From Catelliglobosispora koreensis DSM 44566 (GTDB taxonomy: Bacteria > Actinomycetota > Actinomycetes > Mycobacteriales > Micromonosporaceae): a stretch of 64,000 nt of DNA. The position numbers and the translations under genes are program-made. The DNA is taken from NCBI RefSeq assembly GCF_000379685.1, contig NZ_KB903249.1, positions 228,795 to 292,794 of the forward strand. The letters run 5' to 3'. Position 1 is the first letter of the stretch. Each line of letters starts with the position of its first letter. Below are positions 16,076-24,472 of this stretch, piece by piece. Below the pieces are notes generated by a model. It was not told the origin of the DNA, did not search any database, and worked only from the letters and a program-made list of their open reading frames with translations.

Positions 16076-17224
16076 ATGAAGCGCATCCTTGCCGCTTCGG
16101 CGTTAATCGCGTTGATAGCGCTGCCAGCGGTGCCGGCCCAGGCCGACCCGGTCGGTGGAACAGGCTGGAACCTCGTTTTCGTTGATGACTTCAACGGCAC
16201 CGCCGTCGACACAGCGAAGTGGAACTTCCGCACCGACGTCAAAGGCTTCAGTGCCCAGCGCCCGGAGAACATCACGCTCTCGGGCGGGCTGATGAACATC
16301 AACCTCAAGCAAGAGTCCTTTGGCGGCAAGAGTTTCACCGGTGGCGGCCTGATAAGCAAACAAGCCTTCCGCTATGGGTACTACGAAACCCGCGCCAAAC
16401 TCAACGATGGTGTCGGCTGGCACACCTCGTTCTGGGCGATGGCCGGAGATGGAAGCACGACGTTTGGTCCCGACCGCAAGACCGAGCTCGACGGTTTCGA
16501 AATCGACTCGAAGTCCTCGCCGACCGCGCTAACGAACATTCACTCCGGTGTGCACGCGTGGAACGGGTCGACCGACATGAACAACGTCGGCACGACCTAC
16601 AACTCCGGGCTGGACCTGCGCCAGTGGCACGTTTATGGCATGGAGTGGACGGAAGCCAACGTCAAGTTCTATGTGGACGGTGTCCTCAAGTTCACGGCCG
16701 CTTACGCCCCGACGAAGTGGACGCACGATCACGTGAACATCTGGCTCACCTCGATCGGCTATGGCACGTCGCCGGATCCGGTGTTCTTGCCGAGCGCGGC
16801 CCAGTTCGACTACATCAAGTTCTGGCAGAAGGACTATTACCTCGACAACGATGGCCCGGCCGCTTATGGCTACAGCGAAACCGGCACGTGGCTCAACAGC
16901 ACGCTCACGGGGTGGACGACCAACTCGCCGACCCGTTATGCGGCCTGCCACAGCGCGGGCAACACGGCGACGTGGCGGCCGAACCTGGCCCAGGCTGGGA
17001 ACTACGCCGTTTACGTCCACAAGATCGTCCACAGTGGAAGTGACGTGAACGCCCGCTACGACGTTGCTGGCACCACGACGTATGTCAACGGGACAACCGG
17101 CACGACGGGCTGGGTGCCGCTCGGCACCCACGCGCTCCCAGCAGGCACCGCGACGGCGGTCAAACTCACGTCCAGTGGCACGGGCTGTGCCCGCGCTGAC
17201 GCCGTGAAGTTCGTCCGCGTGTAG
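16076..17224 (+). CDS. Secreted GH16 endo-hydrolase, tandem paralogue
   Basis: 382 residues, same architecture as the preceding gene: signal peptide (LIALPAVPAQA), GH16 domain with catalytic ELDGFE, and the same C-terminal beta-domain. The start at 16076 follows GAGGAGT. The paralogues diverge across the catalytic domain, notably around the motif (GPDRKTELDGFE versus PACQRTEIDGFE), but share a 64-base tract with one mismatch over the linker. Different cleavage specificities on the same glycan are plausible. Last gene of the operon; a 12-bp hairpin follows. Confidence 0.87.
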   Translation: MKRILAASALIALIALPAVPAQADPVGGTGWNLVFVDDFNGTAVDTAKWNFRTDVKGFSAQRPENITLSGGLMNINLKQESFGGKSFTGGGLISKQAFRYGYYETRAKLNDGVGWHTSFWAMAGDGSTTFGPDRKTELDGFEIDSKSSPTALTNIHSGVHAWNGSTDMNNVGTTYNSGLDLRQWHVYGMEWTEANVKFYVDGVLKFTAAYAPTKWTHDHVNIWLTSIGYGTSPDPVFLPSAAQFDYIKFWQKDYYLDNDGPAAYGYSETGTWLNSTLTGWTTNSPTRYAACHSAGNTATWRPNLAQAGNYAVYVHKIVHSGSDVNARYDVAGTTTYVNGTTGTTGWVPLGTHALPAGTATAVKLTSSGTGCARADAVKFVRV

Positions 17225-17239
17225 ACAGACCCTCCTCCC

Positions 17240-17278
17240 CGGCCGGCGGCACCTGCCCCCATCAGATGCCGCCGGCCG
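17240..17278 (+). terminator. Terminator hairpin of the glycan operon
   Basis: Perfect 12-base stem (CGGCCGGCGGCA / TGCCGCCGGCCG) with a 15-base loop, 15 bases after the second GH16 stop. No clear T-tract, as is common in high-GC actinomycetes. Confidence 0.75.
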
Positions 17279-17322
17279 TCTCATGAGCTGCTCACGAGAC
17301 GTTTGATCCGCGGTCACATGCT

Positions 17323-17332
17323 GTTAGCTAAC
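17323..17332. promoter_or_regulatory. Short palindrome upstream of the phosphodiesterase gene
   Basis: GTTAGCTAAC is a perfect 10-base palindrome 20 bases before the glycerophosphodiesterase start; possible operator. No further support. Confidence 0.3.
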
Positions 17333-17351
17333 GGCGGGTGGACTGTGGCGC

Positions 17352-18440
17352 ATGACCGACCGACGTCAGCTGCTGACGCTTGCCGCCCTTACGGCCGGCA
17401 GCGCGACCCTTGCCTCTGGAGCCTTCGCCGCGAACGCGCAGGCGAGCCCTAACCGCCCCAAGGCGAAGCTCGTCATTGGGCACCGGGGCGCTTCCGGGCA
17501 TCGCCCGGAGCACACGCTCGCCGCCTATGAGCTTGCCGCCCGGATGGGTGCCGACTTCATCGAGCCCGACCTGGTGATCACGGCTGACGGGGTGCTGGTG
17601 GCCCGGCACGAAAACGAGATCTCGGGCACCACCGACGTGGCCACGAGGACGGAATTCGCCGGGCGCAAGACGACGAAGTCCATCGACGGCGTCAACGTCA
17701 CCGGCTGGTTCACCGAGGACTTCACGCTGGCTGAGCTCAAGACGTTGCGTGCCATCGAGCGCATCCCGGCCACGCGGCAGCGCAACACCCTCTTCAATGG
17801 ACTGTTCCAGGTGCCCACGCTCGATGAGGTGCTGGAGTTGCGCAAGCGCCTTAGCCGTGAACTCGGCCGCGAGATTGGTGTCTACCCGGAGACCAAGCAC
17901 CCCACGTATTTCCAGTCGATCGGCAACGACCTGGAAACGCCACTGGTGCGCACACTGCGCCGGCATGGCCTCGATCATCGCAACGCCCCCGTGTTCGTCC
18001 AGTCCTTCGAAGCCGCGAACCTGCGTCAGCTCAAGGACCACACGCGCGCACGTCTGGTGTTCTTGGCGAACGCCAGTGGCACGCCTTTCAACGATCCCCA
18101 GACCTACGACGCGTACACGACGCCGCAAGGCCTCGCCGAGCTAGCCACTTTCGTGAGCGGACTCGGCCCGTTCAAGAACCGTGTCATCCCTGTGCTGCCA
18201 ACCGGCGAGCTGGGCACACCGTCCACTTTGGTCAGTGACGCGCACGCGGCCGGCCTGGTAGTCCACCCGTGGACTTTCCGCGCGGAGAACCAGTTCTTGC
18301 CGCCGAGCCTGCGCACCAGCACCGATCTAACCGCCTATGGCAAGGCGATCGACGAGCAGATCGCGTTCTGGAACGCGGGCATCGACGGCATGTTCAGCGA
18401 TCAGCCCGATATCAGCGTGCTCTCGCGTGAGCTCAGCTGA
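17352..18440 (+). CDS. Secreted glycerophosphodiester phosphodiesterase (GlpQ-type)
   Basis: 362 residues. N-terminal twin-arginine signal (TDRRQLLTLAALTAG... ANAQA), so probably Tat-exported. GDPD barrel motifs: GHRGASGHRPEHTLAAYE (catalytic His pair, Arg, Glu), DFIEPDL (metal ligands), ARHENEISGTTDV, YPETKHP, VQSFEAANL and VHPWTFR. It hydrolyses glycerophosphodiesters to glycerol 3-phosphate and alcohol, typically to scavenge phosphate from lipids or teichoic acids. Stands alone after the operon terminator; its 3' end overlaps the convergent hydrolase gene by 40 bases. Confidence 0.9.
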   Translation: MTDRRQLLTLAALTAGSATLASGAFAANAQASPNRPKAKLVIGHRGASGHRPEHTLAAYELAARMGADFIEPDLVITADGVLVARHENEISGTTDVATRTEFAGRKTTKSIDGVNVTGWFTEDFTLAELKTLRAIERIPATRQRNTLFNGLFQVPTLDEVLELRKRLSRELGREIGVYPETKHPTYFQSIGNDLETPLVRTLRRHGLDHRNAPVFVQSFEAANLRQLKDHTRARLVFLANASGTPFNDPQTYDAYTTPQGLAELATFVSGLGPFKNRVIPVLPTGELGTPSTLVSDAHAAGLVVHPWTFRAENQFLPPSLRTSTDLTAYGKAIDEQIAFWNAGIDGMFSDQPDISVLSRELS

Positions 18441-19279
18441 GCTGACGGCGCGCCCACGTGGCTGGCGATGCGCTCCACCACCTCGGGATCGGCGAGAATG
18501 CGCCGGTGCCCGAGGCCGGTGGTGAGCAGCAACTGGGAGCCGCGCCAGGCTCCGGCGAGCATGACCGCGTCGCGGTGATGAACCTCTTTGTCCTGCCGGT
18601 CATGCACGAGCAGCAGCGGTGGCAGGACAGCGCGGGGACGGGCTCGGTGTGGGAGGCTGAAGTCTTCCATGGACCGTCCGACGCGTTTTTCTAGCCGCCG
18701 CAGGAAAGCTGTGCGGATGCGTTCGCCAAAGCCGAGATCGCGTGCGAATTCCACCGTGTAGGGGATCGGGTCCACAATGGACCCGATGGTGACGAGGCTG
18801 CCCACTTGCAGTCCGTCAAGCACGGCCAGCGCGGCGGCTGTGCCGCCCAGGGAATGCCCGATGACAGCGTGCGCCGGGCCGTTGGCGGCCACCACTGACT
18901 TCAGCGCATCGGCGAAGTCAGGCAACGTCGCCCGCCGTGGGCCGAAATCGCTTGGCGCGGAATCACCGTGGCTGGGTGCGTCGAGCGCTATCACCTTGTA
19001 CCCCTTGGTGGTCAAGGGTTTGACGAAGGACTCAAGCTGAGCGCGACGGCCACCCCAGCCGTGCATGAGGTAGACCGCCGGGCCCTGTCCCCACGACTCG
19101 GTGACGACGCCACCGACGCGAGAGCGCGTCCCGGGACTCTTTATGGACAAGGGTTTGCCCCGCGGTGGCGTGCACCAGAGCCGCTCGGCGAAGACCGATC
19201 CCAGCGCGGGTGCGTTCGCCTCCAGCAACCGGAAGCCAACCTGAATAGAACGAACGATCGTGCTTTTTTGAGTAGCCAT
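18401..19279 (-). CDS. Alpha/beta hydrolase
   Basis: 292-residue alpha/beta-fold hydrolase. Oxyanion region LMHGWGG; nucleophile elbow GHSLGG; acid Asp in LVHDRQDKEV; catalytic His in TTGLGHRRIL. Probably an esterase or lipase of unknown substrate; no signal peptide. It is the second gene of a TetR-hydrolase operon, 28 bases after the TetR stop, so it is likely repressed by that regulator. Codons 6-9 contain the sequence ACGATCGTGC, which also occurs in the palindrome upstream of tetR. Confidence 0.83.
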   Translation of the reverse strand: MATQKSTIVRSIQVGFRLLEANAPALGSVFAERLWCTPPRGKPLSIKSPGTRSRVGGVVTESWGQGPAVYLMHGWGGRRAQLESFVKPLTTKGYKVIALDAPSHGDSAPSDFGPRRATLPDFADALKSVVAANGPAHAVIGHSLGGTAAALAVLDGLQVGSLVTIGSIVDPIPYTVEFARDLGFGERIRTAFLRRLEKRVGRSMEDFSLPHRARPRAVLPPLLLVHDRQDKEVHHRDAVMLAGAWRGSQLLLTTGLGHRRILADPEVVERIASHVGAPSAQLSSRESTLISG

Positions 19280-19307
19280 AACGGCATGCTCCCCTGAGAA
19301 GAAAAAG

Positions 19308-19895
19308 TTAGCTGCGGCTATCGGTGATGAGACGTTCGAAAGCGCGGCGGGTGCGTTCCCCGGCGCGCGGGTCAGCCATCAGGCGAAGGGCATGGAAATG
19401 CCCCAGCATCAGGCTGAACATCTCGTGGGCGAACTGCTCGGGATCAGCGTCAGCGCGCCAGTGCCCCTCGCTGATCCCGGTGCGGAAGATGTGCGCGATG
19501 GCCTCAAGCAGATCCCGGTGATCGCGCACGAGCTGGTCGCGAACTGGCCCTGGCTGATCGTCGAATTCCGTTGCGGCGGAAACGAATAGACAGCCGGGCG
19601 CGGACTCCCGGCTGGTATACATCCACAACTCGAAAAGCTCCCGCAGCCGGGGCTCACCGCGCGGCTTCGTCAGGGCCACGTGCACCACATCACGGGTGAA
19701 CGTGTCCCTGGCATAGGCGAGCACTTGCAGCTGAAGGGCTTCCTTGGACCGGAAGTGGCCGAACAGCCCGCTCTTGGACAGCTCGGCCTTGGTCGCGAGG
19801 GTGCCGATGGTCAAGCCGGCCAGCCCGATCTGGCTCGCCACTTCGACCGCCTGCTCGAGGACGGCCAGTTTGGTCGCCTCACCTTTCCCCGCCAT
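19308..19895 (-). CDS. TetR-family transcriptional regulator
   Basis: 195 residues from the ATG at 19895; a longer frame from 19931 would include the operator. N-terminal HTH (GLTIGTLATKAELSKSGLFGHF) and a C-terminal ligand domain with ELWMYTSRES and the ESAPGCLFVSA segment seen in the TetR_C_33-like group. It probably controls itself and the downstream hydrolase through the palindrome 14 bases upstream of its start. Ligand unknown. Confidence 0.85.
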   Translation of the reverse strand: MAGKGEATKLAVLEQAVEVASQIGLAGLTIGTLATKAELSKSGLFGHFRSKEALQLQVLAYARDTFTRDVVHVALTKPRGEPRLRELFELWMYTSRESAPGCLFVSAATEFDDQPGPVRDQLVRDHRDLLEAIAHIFRTGISEGHWRADADPEQFAHEMFSLMLGHFHALRLMADPRAGERTRRAFERLITDSRS

Positions 19896-19908
19896 GGGAC
19901 CACAATAA

Positions 19909-19920
19909 GCACGATCGTGC
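19909..19920. promoter_or_regulatory. Putative TetR operator
   Basis: Perfect 12-base palindrome GCACGATCGTGC in the 39-base gap upstream of tetR. A 10-base part (ACGATCGTGC) recurs at 19254-19263 inside the hydrolase gene, suggesting two binding sites. Confidence 0.5.
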
Positions 19921-19934
19921 GCCAAGCGCAACCT

Positions 19935-20867
19935 CTACTCGGGGGCGATCCAGGTCATCGCCTGGCCGTGCGAGCGGGTCCAGGCCAGCGGCTGCCCGTC
20001 CAACGCCAGCAGATTATGCGCGGCCGTGGGCGCGGGTGGCGCGCCAGGAATGACGTCGGCGGTGTCGTTGGACAGCCAGTGACCCGGCAACGTTCGCACA
20101 AGTGCCGTGAACCGCTGCTGCTGCTCGGCACTGACCTGATACAGGACCGACGTGTGGAAGACGACCAAAGTCGCCTCCGCGGGCGCCTTCGCGGCAAGGG
20201 CGAGCAGATCATCGGCCAGGTCGCCGCGCCACAGCAGGGGCGGATCAGCCGCCGCGATCGCTGCCGCCGCACGCAACCGCGCCCGCCGGTGCTCGTGCTC
20301 CGGCCAGATCAGCGCGTCGAGCCAAGCCACATCTAACGGGTCACGCACATCGAGTGGATTGAGATCGATGCCCGCCCGCCACACCACTTCTGGCAAACGC
20401 GAAGGTGCGGCCACACCCGCCAGCGAGCAATCGATGACAGGATCGCCAGCACCTAAAACCGTTGCCCCGTAACGATAGGAGTACCGATCGGGGTAGAGGC
20501 ATAACCCAGCGGAGGTGCCGACTTCTAGCAATGCCAACGGTTGTGGCAGGCTGGCAAGGACCGGAAGCAGCACCGCGCACCGGCCGGGTTCGTTAGTCTG
20601 CGTTGCGCGCACGAGCATTTCGGCGGCGATCGCCGGCCAGTGTGCGAGGACGAACTCCCGGAACAGCACCGGGTCATCGACAGGCCCGCCAAGCAACCGG
20701 ACCACGCCAAAGAACAATTGCGGCTGCCACTTCTGCGGGGCGAGCGTGCCAAGGAGGGCCAGGACGTCATCGTCGCGGCTGACGGCTAACCCGAGGCGCT
20801 GATAGAGCGGTGAAACTCCACCAGCCTCGGTTTCGGCGAACTCGGTGTAGATCACATCGATCGTCAC
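19935..20867 (-). CDS. DUF2332 family protein
   Basis: About 310 residues, start taken at the GTG at 20867 because the family begins a few residues before the conserved E-G-SPLYQRL block; longer frames enter the divergent RNA-ligase gene. Conserved features: GGVSPLYQRLGLAVS, LLEVGTSAGLCLYPDRY (SAM-methyltransferase-like glycine motif) and LVVFHTSVLYQVS. DUF2332 has no established function that I know; the GTSAGL motif hints at a nucleotide- or SAM-binding fold. Divergent from the RNA-repair unit across about 57 bases. Confidence 0.75.
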   Translation of the reverse strand: MTIDVIYTEFAETEAGGVSPLYQRLGLAVSRDDDVLALLGTLAPQKWQPQLFFGVVRLLGGPVDDPVLFREFVLAHWPAIAAEMLVRATQTNEPGRCAVLLPVLASLPQPLALLEVGTSAGLCLYPDRYSYRYGATVLGAGDPVIDCSLAGVAAPSRLPEVVWRAGIDLNPLDVRDPLDVAWLDALIWPEHEHRRARLRAAAAIAAADPPLLWRGDLADDLLALAAKAPAEATLVVFHTSVLYQVSAEQQQRFTALVRTLPGHWLSNDTADVIPGAPPAPTAAHNLLALDGQPLAWTRSHGQAMTWIAPE

Positions 20868-20924
20868 GTCAGCACACACTAATTGCGGTGCGGGATTTGT
20901 GTGGGCCCAGGCACACTGGGCAGC

Positions 20925-21758
20925 ATGCTCAAGTACCCCCGCACACCACACCTGGAAGGGTCGCGCCTGCAAGCAGGCGACGAAGACCTGACCCAGAAAC
21001 CCTTTTCGGGGGTACGAGGTAAGCACGTCGTGGCCGAAGAAAAGCTGGACGGGGCAAACTGCGGGATCAGCTTTACGCCTGACGGTCAGCTCAGGTTGCA
21101 GTCACGTGGGCACTACCTGACGGGCGGCCCGAGGGAACGCCAGTTCACGTTGCTCAAATCGTGGGCGGCCACGATCGCACCCGTGCTGTGGCCCGTGCTC
21201 GGCAGCCGTTACGTGATGTATGGCGAATGGCTTTACGCCAAGCACACGGTCTTCTACGACGCTTTGCCGCATTACTTCTGCGAATTTGACATTCTCGATC
21301 AAGAGACCGGCCGCTTCTTGGCGACAGTTCGGCGGCACGAGATGCTCGCGGGGACGCCTGTCGTTAGTGTGCCGGTGCTCAAGGCGGGCAGCTTTGACAC
21401 GCTGAAAGAACTCACGTCGCTGGTGGGGCCATCGGTGTGCCGGACACCTTCGTGGCGGTCCGTGCTCGCCGAGGCGGCAGCCGAGGCCGGCGTAGCGGTT
21501 CACGAGGCGTCGGCGCAGACTGACCAAGCAGACGACATGGAAGGCCTCTACCTCAAGGTGGAAGAAGACGGTCACGTCGTCGAGCGGTACAAGTGGGTGC
21601 GGGCTGGCTTCCTGCAAGCGTTGCTGGACTCCGGGTCGCACTGGGCGGACCGCCCGATCATCGCCAACAGGCTCGCCGATCCGGGGGTGCTATACCGGGC
21701 AGTCGGCACAGCGTTGCCGGCTTCGCCAGGCAACGCAAGGACAGTCGCCCGGAGGTGA
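20925..21758 (+). CDS. RNA ligase (Rnl2-like nucleotidyltransferase)
   Basis: 277 residues. Covalent nucleotidyltransferase motif I is KLDGAN with the adenylated Lys at residue 40; the KxDGxN form is that of RNA ligases rather than DNA ligases. Motif III YGEWLYAKH, motif IV EGLYLKVE and motif V YKWVR follow in order. It would seal 3'-OH/5'-PO4 RNA ends. Start at 20925 gives MLKYPRTPHLEGS, the usual N-terminus. Its stop lies within the ribosome-binding site of the HD-kinase gene, which supplies the end-healing steps. First gene of a five-gene unit. Confidence 0.85.
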   Translation: MLKYPRTPHLEGSRLQAGDEDLTQKPFSGVRGKHVVAEEKLDGANCGISFTPDGQLRLQSRGHYLTGGPRERQFTLLKSWAATIAPVLWPVLGSRYVMYGEWLYAKHTVFYDALPHYFCEFDILDQETGRFLATVRRHEMLAGTPVVSVPVLKAGSFDTLKELTSLVGPSVCRTPSWRSVLAEAAAEAGVAVHEASAQTDQADDMEGLYLKVEEDGHVVERYKWVRAGFLQALLDSGSHWADRPIIANRLADPGVLYRAVGTALPASPGNARTVARR

Positions 21759-21763
21759 GCAGA

Positions 21764-22888
21764 GTGCGGGAGTTTGAGGCACTGTGCCCTTCGGGTCCAC
21801 CGTGGACGGTCGACTGGACGGCTATTCAGGGCGCTTTCGCGTGGGTGCGACGGCTCACCGGAGTACCACAGGATGCTGTTCATCACGCCGAAGGCGATGT
21901 CGCGACGCACACCATGATGGCCGCGGTTGCCCTGACTGAACTGCAAGAGTGGCGTGCGCTGCCGCCACGGCGGCGGGTGCGGTTGTTCGCGACGGTGCTG
22001 CTGCATGATGTCGCCAAGCCCGACTGCACGCAGCACACGCCCGAGGGACGGATCACGGCGCACGGGCACTCGCGCAAAGGCGATCTGCTCGCGCGCCAGA
22101 TCCTTTGGGAGATAGGCGTTCCCATCGCCTGGCGCGAACATGTGGCAGCGCTGGTGCGCCATCATCAGGTGCCGTTTTGGGCGCTGGAACGGCCCGATCT
22201 AGAGCGGATCGCGCTGCGGGTGAGCCTCATGGCGTCCAATATGGACCTGGTGCTGCTGGCGAAGGCCGACATCATCGGGCGCGTTTGCGCTGACCGCGAC
22301 ATGGTGCTGGAGAACATCGAGCTGTACCGCGAATATTGTGCCGATCTCGGCGTGCTTGACGAGCCGTGGCCGTTCGCCAGCGACCACGCGCGGTTCATGT
22401 ACTTCCGCACGCCCGGCAGGGATCCGCGTTATGCGGCCTTCGACGACACGCGTGGCACGATGACCGTCCTATCTGGACTCCCGGGCGCTGGCAAAGACAC
22501 GTGGGTGGCGGCCAACGCGGGGGATCAGCCGGTCATCAGCCTCGACGCGATCCGGGCGCGGCTCAAGGTCAGCCCGGCCGGTGATCAGCGCGCTGTGGCC
22601 GCGGCCGCGCACGAGGAAGCCAAGGAGCATTTGCGCCGTGGCCAGTCGTTCATGTGGAACGCGACGAACGTGACGCGGCAGCAGCGTGACGTGTGCACCG
22701 GGCTCGCGGCCGCCTATCACGCACGGGTGAATATCGTTTCGCTGGAAGCGCCTTACGGCGCGCTTCTTTCCCGCAACGGGTCCCGGCTGGCGCCAGTTCC
22801 CGCCCCGGTCATCGCGCGCCTAGCGGCCAAATGGGAGGCGCCCGATCTCACCGAGGCACATACGGTCACCACACTTACTAGCGTCTAG
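21764..22888 (+). CDS. HD-Pnk: HD-domain phosphatase fused to polynucleotide kinase
   Basis: 374 residues from a GTG preceded by GGAGGTGA. Residues ~1-215 form an HD phosphohydrolase domain (THTMMAAVA; LLHDVAKP; HGHSRKGD; LVRHHQVP). Residues ~225-374 are a P-loop kinase (Walker A GLPGAGKDTW; ISLDAIRARL; WNATNVTRQQRD). This architecture equals characterised HD-Pnk enzymes, which remove 2',3'-phosphates and phosphorylate 5'-OH ends. With the RNA ligase directly upstream it forms a complete RNA break-repair pair. Codon use and spacing suggest co-transcription with the genes on both sides. Confidence 0.85.
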   Translation: MREFEALCPSGPPWTVDWTAIQGAFAWVRRLTGVPQDAVHHAEGDVATHTMMAAVALTELQEWRALPPRRRVRLFATVLLHDVAKPDCTQHTPEGRITAHGHSRKGDLLARQILWEIGVPIAWREHVAALVRHHQVPFWALERPDLERIALRVSLMASNMDLVLLAKADIIGRVCADRDMVLENIELYREYCADLGVLDEPWPFASDHARFMYFRTPGRDPRYAAFDDTRGTMTVLSGLPGAGKDTWVAANAGDQPVISLDAIRARLKVSPAGDQRAVAAAAHEEAKEHLRRGQSFMWNATNVTRQQRDVCTGLAAAYHARVNIVSLEAPYGALLSRNGSRLAPVPAPVIARLAAKWEAPDLTEAHTVTTLTSV

Positions 22889-22922
22889 GTCGCTTAAGGG
22901 GTTGAATAGTCACCGGTAATTG

Positions 22923-23807
22923 ATGGGGGTGACTATGAAACGTGCTGGCGTTCCTGACTGGACAGCCGCCTCCTGGCATGGGCGCCCACTCTGGCAGATC
23001 TTGGCCGACCGCGACATCGGGACGCTCTTCCAGTTCCTGAGCGCCCATGGCTATTCCCGGTCGATGATCGCGGGGCAGACCGGCCTCGGTGAGCACCGGG
23101 TGAGCGCTATCGCCAAGGGACGTCAGCGGGTCGAGGCTTACGCGGTGCTGGAGCGAATATGCGAGGGTCTTTGCATTCCGCGTGACCTGATGGGGCTAGG
23201 CCAATCGGCTCCTTCTGCTGACCCGCCGTGGGCCGTCGCCGTGTGCGGCAGCCGTCAGCCGGGCACTGACGAGCAAGTTATTGACAATGCGGTGGTCGCG
23301 CTCGCCACGTTGTTCCGGGAGGGCACCTGTGCGGTCCGTCACGGGCCCCGCGGGATCGGTATCGAGGTCGTAACCTACATTGGCAATCACTTTCGTCCCG
23401 TTCACTTAAGGCAGGCCGTGGGGATATTCGGGCACGCGAACGTGGTCCGTGACGTGGCCGCGGCGATCATCGTCGGCGGCGGGCAAGGCACGCACGACGA
23501 GGTCGACGCGGCGGTCCGCGACGGCATCCCCCTCATCCCGGTCGCTGCGTCGGGCGGGGCTGCGGCCCGCGCCTACACCCTGATGCAAGCCGATCCTCAA
23601 GCGCGCCGGGGGATCGACACCACGGCGTTGCAGGCGCTGCGGACCTGCTGTGAAGCGGCATCGATCGCGACCGCCGTGGGTCACGCTGTGGGTCAACATG
23701 TGCCCGCCGTGAAGCCGATGCTCAATTACCCCGGCGATGGGGTGGCCGCGAAAAGCGGACCCGCCCGAAGCGCCAGCGTCGCAAAGGGATACGAGGCTTC
23801 CTGGTGA
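22923..23807 (+). CDS. XRE-type HTH fused to SLOG/LOG-like nucleotide-binding domain
   Basis: About 294 residues. The N-terminal ~95 residues contain a helix-turn-helix (SRSMIAGQTGLGEHRVSAIAKGR) of the type found in actinomycete XRE proteins. From ~residue 105 a Rossmann-like SLOG domain follows: VAVCGSRQPG, then AAIIVGGGQGTHDEVDAAV, matching the GGGxGTxxE signature of LOG/DprA relatives that bind nucleotides. No membrane segment. It could sense a nucleotide signal and regulate the unit, or act as an effector. 34 bases after HD-Pnk, and overlapping the reductase start by GTGA. Confidence 0.72.
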   Translation: MGVTMKRAGVPDWTAASWHGRPLWQILADRDIGTLFQFLSAHGYSRSMIAGQTGLGEHRVSAIAKGRQRVEAYAVLERICEGLCIPRDLMGLGQSAPSADPPWAVAVCGSRQPGTDEQVIDNAVVALATLFREGTCAVRHGPRGIGIEVVTYIGNHFRPVHLRQAVGIFGHANVVRDVAAAIIVGGGQGTHDEVDAAVRDGIPLIPVAASGGAAARAYTLMQADPQARRGIDTTALQALRTCCEAASIATAVGHAVGQHVPAVKPMLNYPGDGVAAKSGPARSASVAKGYEASW

Positions 23808-24472
23808 GGCCTTATGTGCTGCTGAAATGTGCGATGTCGGTGGATGGCTATCTCGATGACGCCTCGCCGGACCGGCTGCTGCTTTCGGGCCCGGAAGACT
23901 TCGCCCGGGTCGACTTGGAACGTGCCGAGATGGACGCGATCCTGGTCGGCGCCACGACCATCCGCAAAGACAATCCGCGCCTGATGGTGCGGTCAGATCA
24001 GTTGCGGCAAGAGCGAATGGAGCGCGGGCTGCCCGAGACACCGGTCAAGGTCACCCTGACCGCTAGCGGCAACCTCGACCCAGCGCTGCCGTTCTTCACC
24101 ACCGGCGATGCTCAAAAGATCGTCTACACCACCGATAGCGGGCTCGGCCTGGCTCAGCAGCGGCTGGGCAAGGTCGCCGACGTTGTCTCGTGCGGCGACC
24201 CGGTTGACCTGAGCGTCCTGCTGGAAGACCTGTTCAGCCGGGGGATCAGGCGGCTGATGGTGGAAGGCGGGGCCACCGTGCACACACAGTTCCTCACCGC
24301 GGGACTGGCTGACGAACTACAGCTGTCGGTCGCGCCGTTCTTTGTCGGCGACAGCCGGGCGGTGCGGTTCGTCGGGGATGGACACTTCCCGTTCAACGTT
24401 TCACGGCGCATGGTCCTCGCGGAAGTGGCGCAGCACGGTGACTGTGCGCTGCTACGTTACCTACTGCCATGA
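23804..24472 (+). CDS. RibD C-terminal-like (dihydrofolate reductase fold) pyrimidine reductase
   Basis: 222 residues, GTG start overlapping the previous stop. RibD_C-type reductase motifs: VLLKCAMSVDGYLDD, DAILVGATTIRKDNPRL and LMVEGGATVHTQFL. In riboflavin synthesis this fold reduces the ribosyl side chain of the deaminated pyrimidine with NADPH. Here it is a stand-alone reductase translated with a separate deaminase downstream (ATGA overlap), in an operon with no other riboflavin gene, so the substrate may be a modified nucleotide rather than the riboflavin intermediate. Confidence 0.82.
   Translation: MRPYVLLKCAMSVDGYLDDASPDRLLLSGPEDFARVDLERAEMDAILVGATTIRKDNPRLMVRSDQLRQERMERGLPETPVKVTLTASGNLDPALPFFTTGDAQKIVYTTDSGLGLAQQRLGKVADVVSCGDPVDLSVLLEDLFSRGIRRLMVEGGATVHTQFLTAGLADELQLSVAPFFVGDSRAVRFVGDGHFPFNVSRRMVLAEVAQHGDCALLRYLLP

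Noticed and set aside
20925-22888. The RNA ligase pair as a DNA ligase/repair operon
   Set aside because: Motif I is KxDGxN and the partner has HD-Pnk architecture, both pointing to RNA ends.
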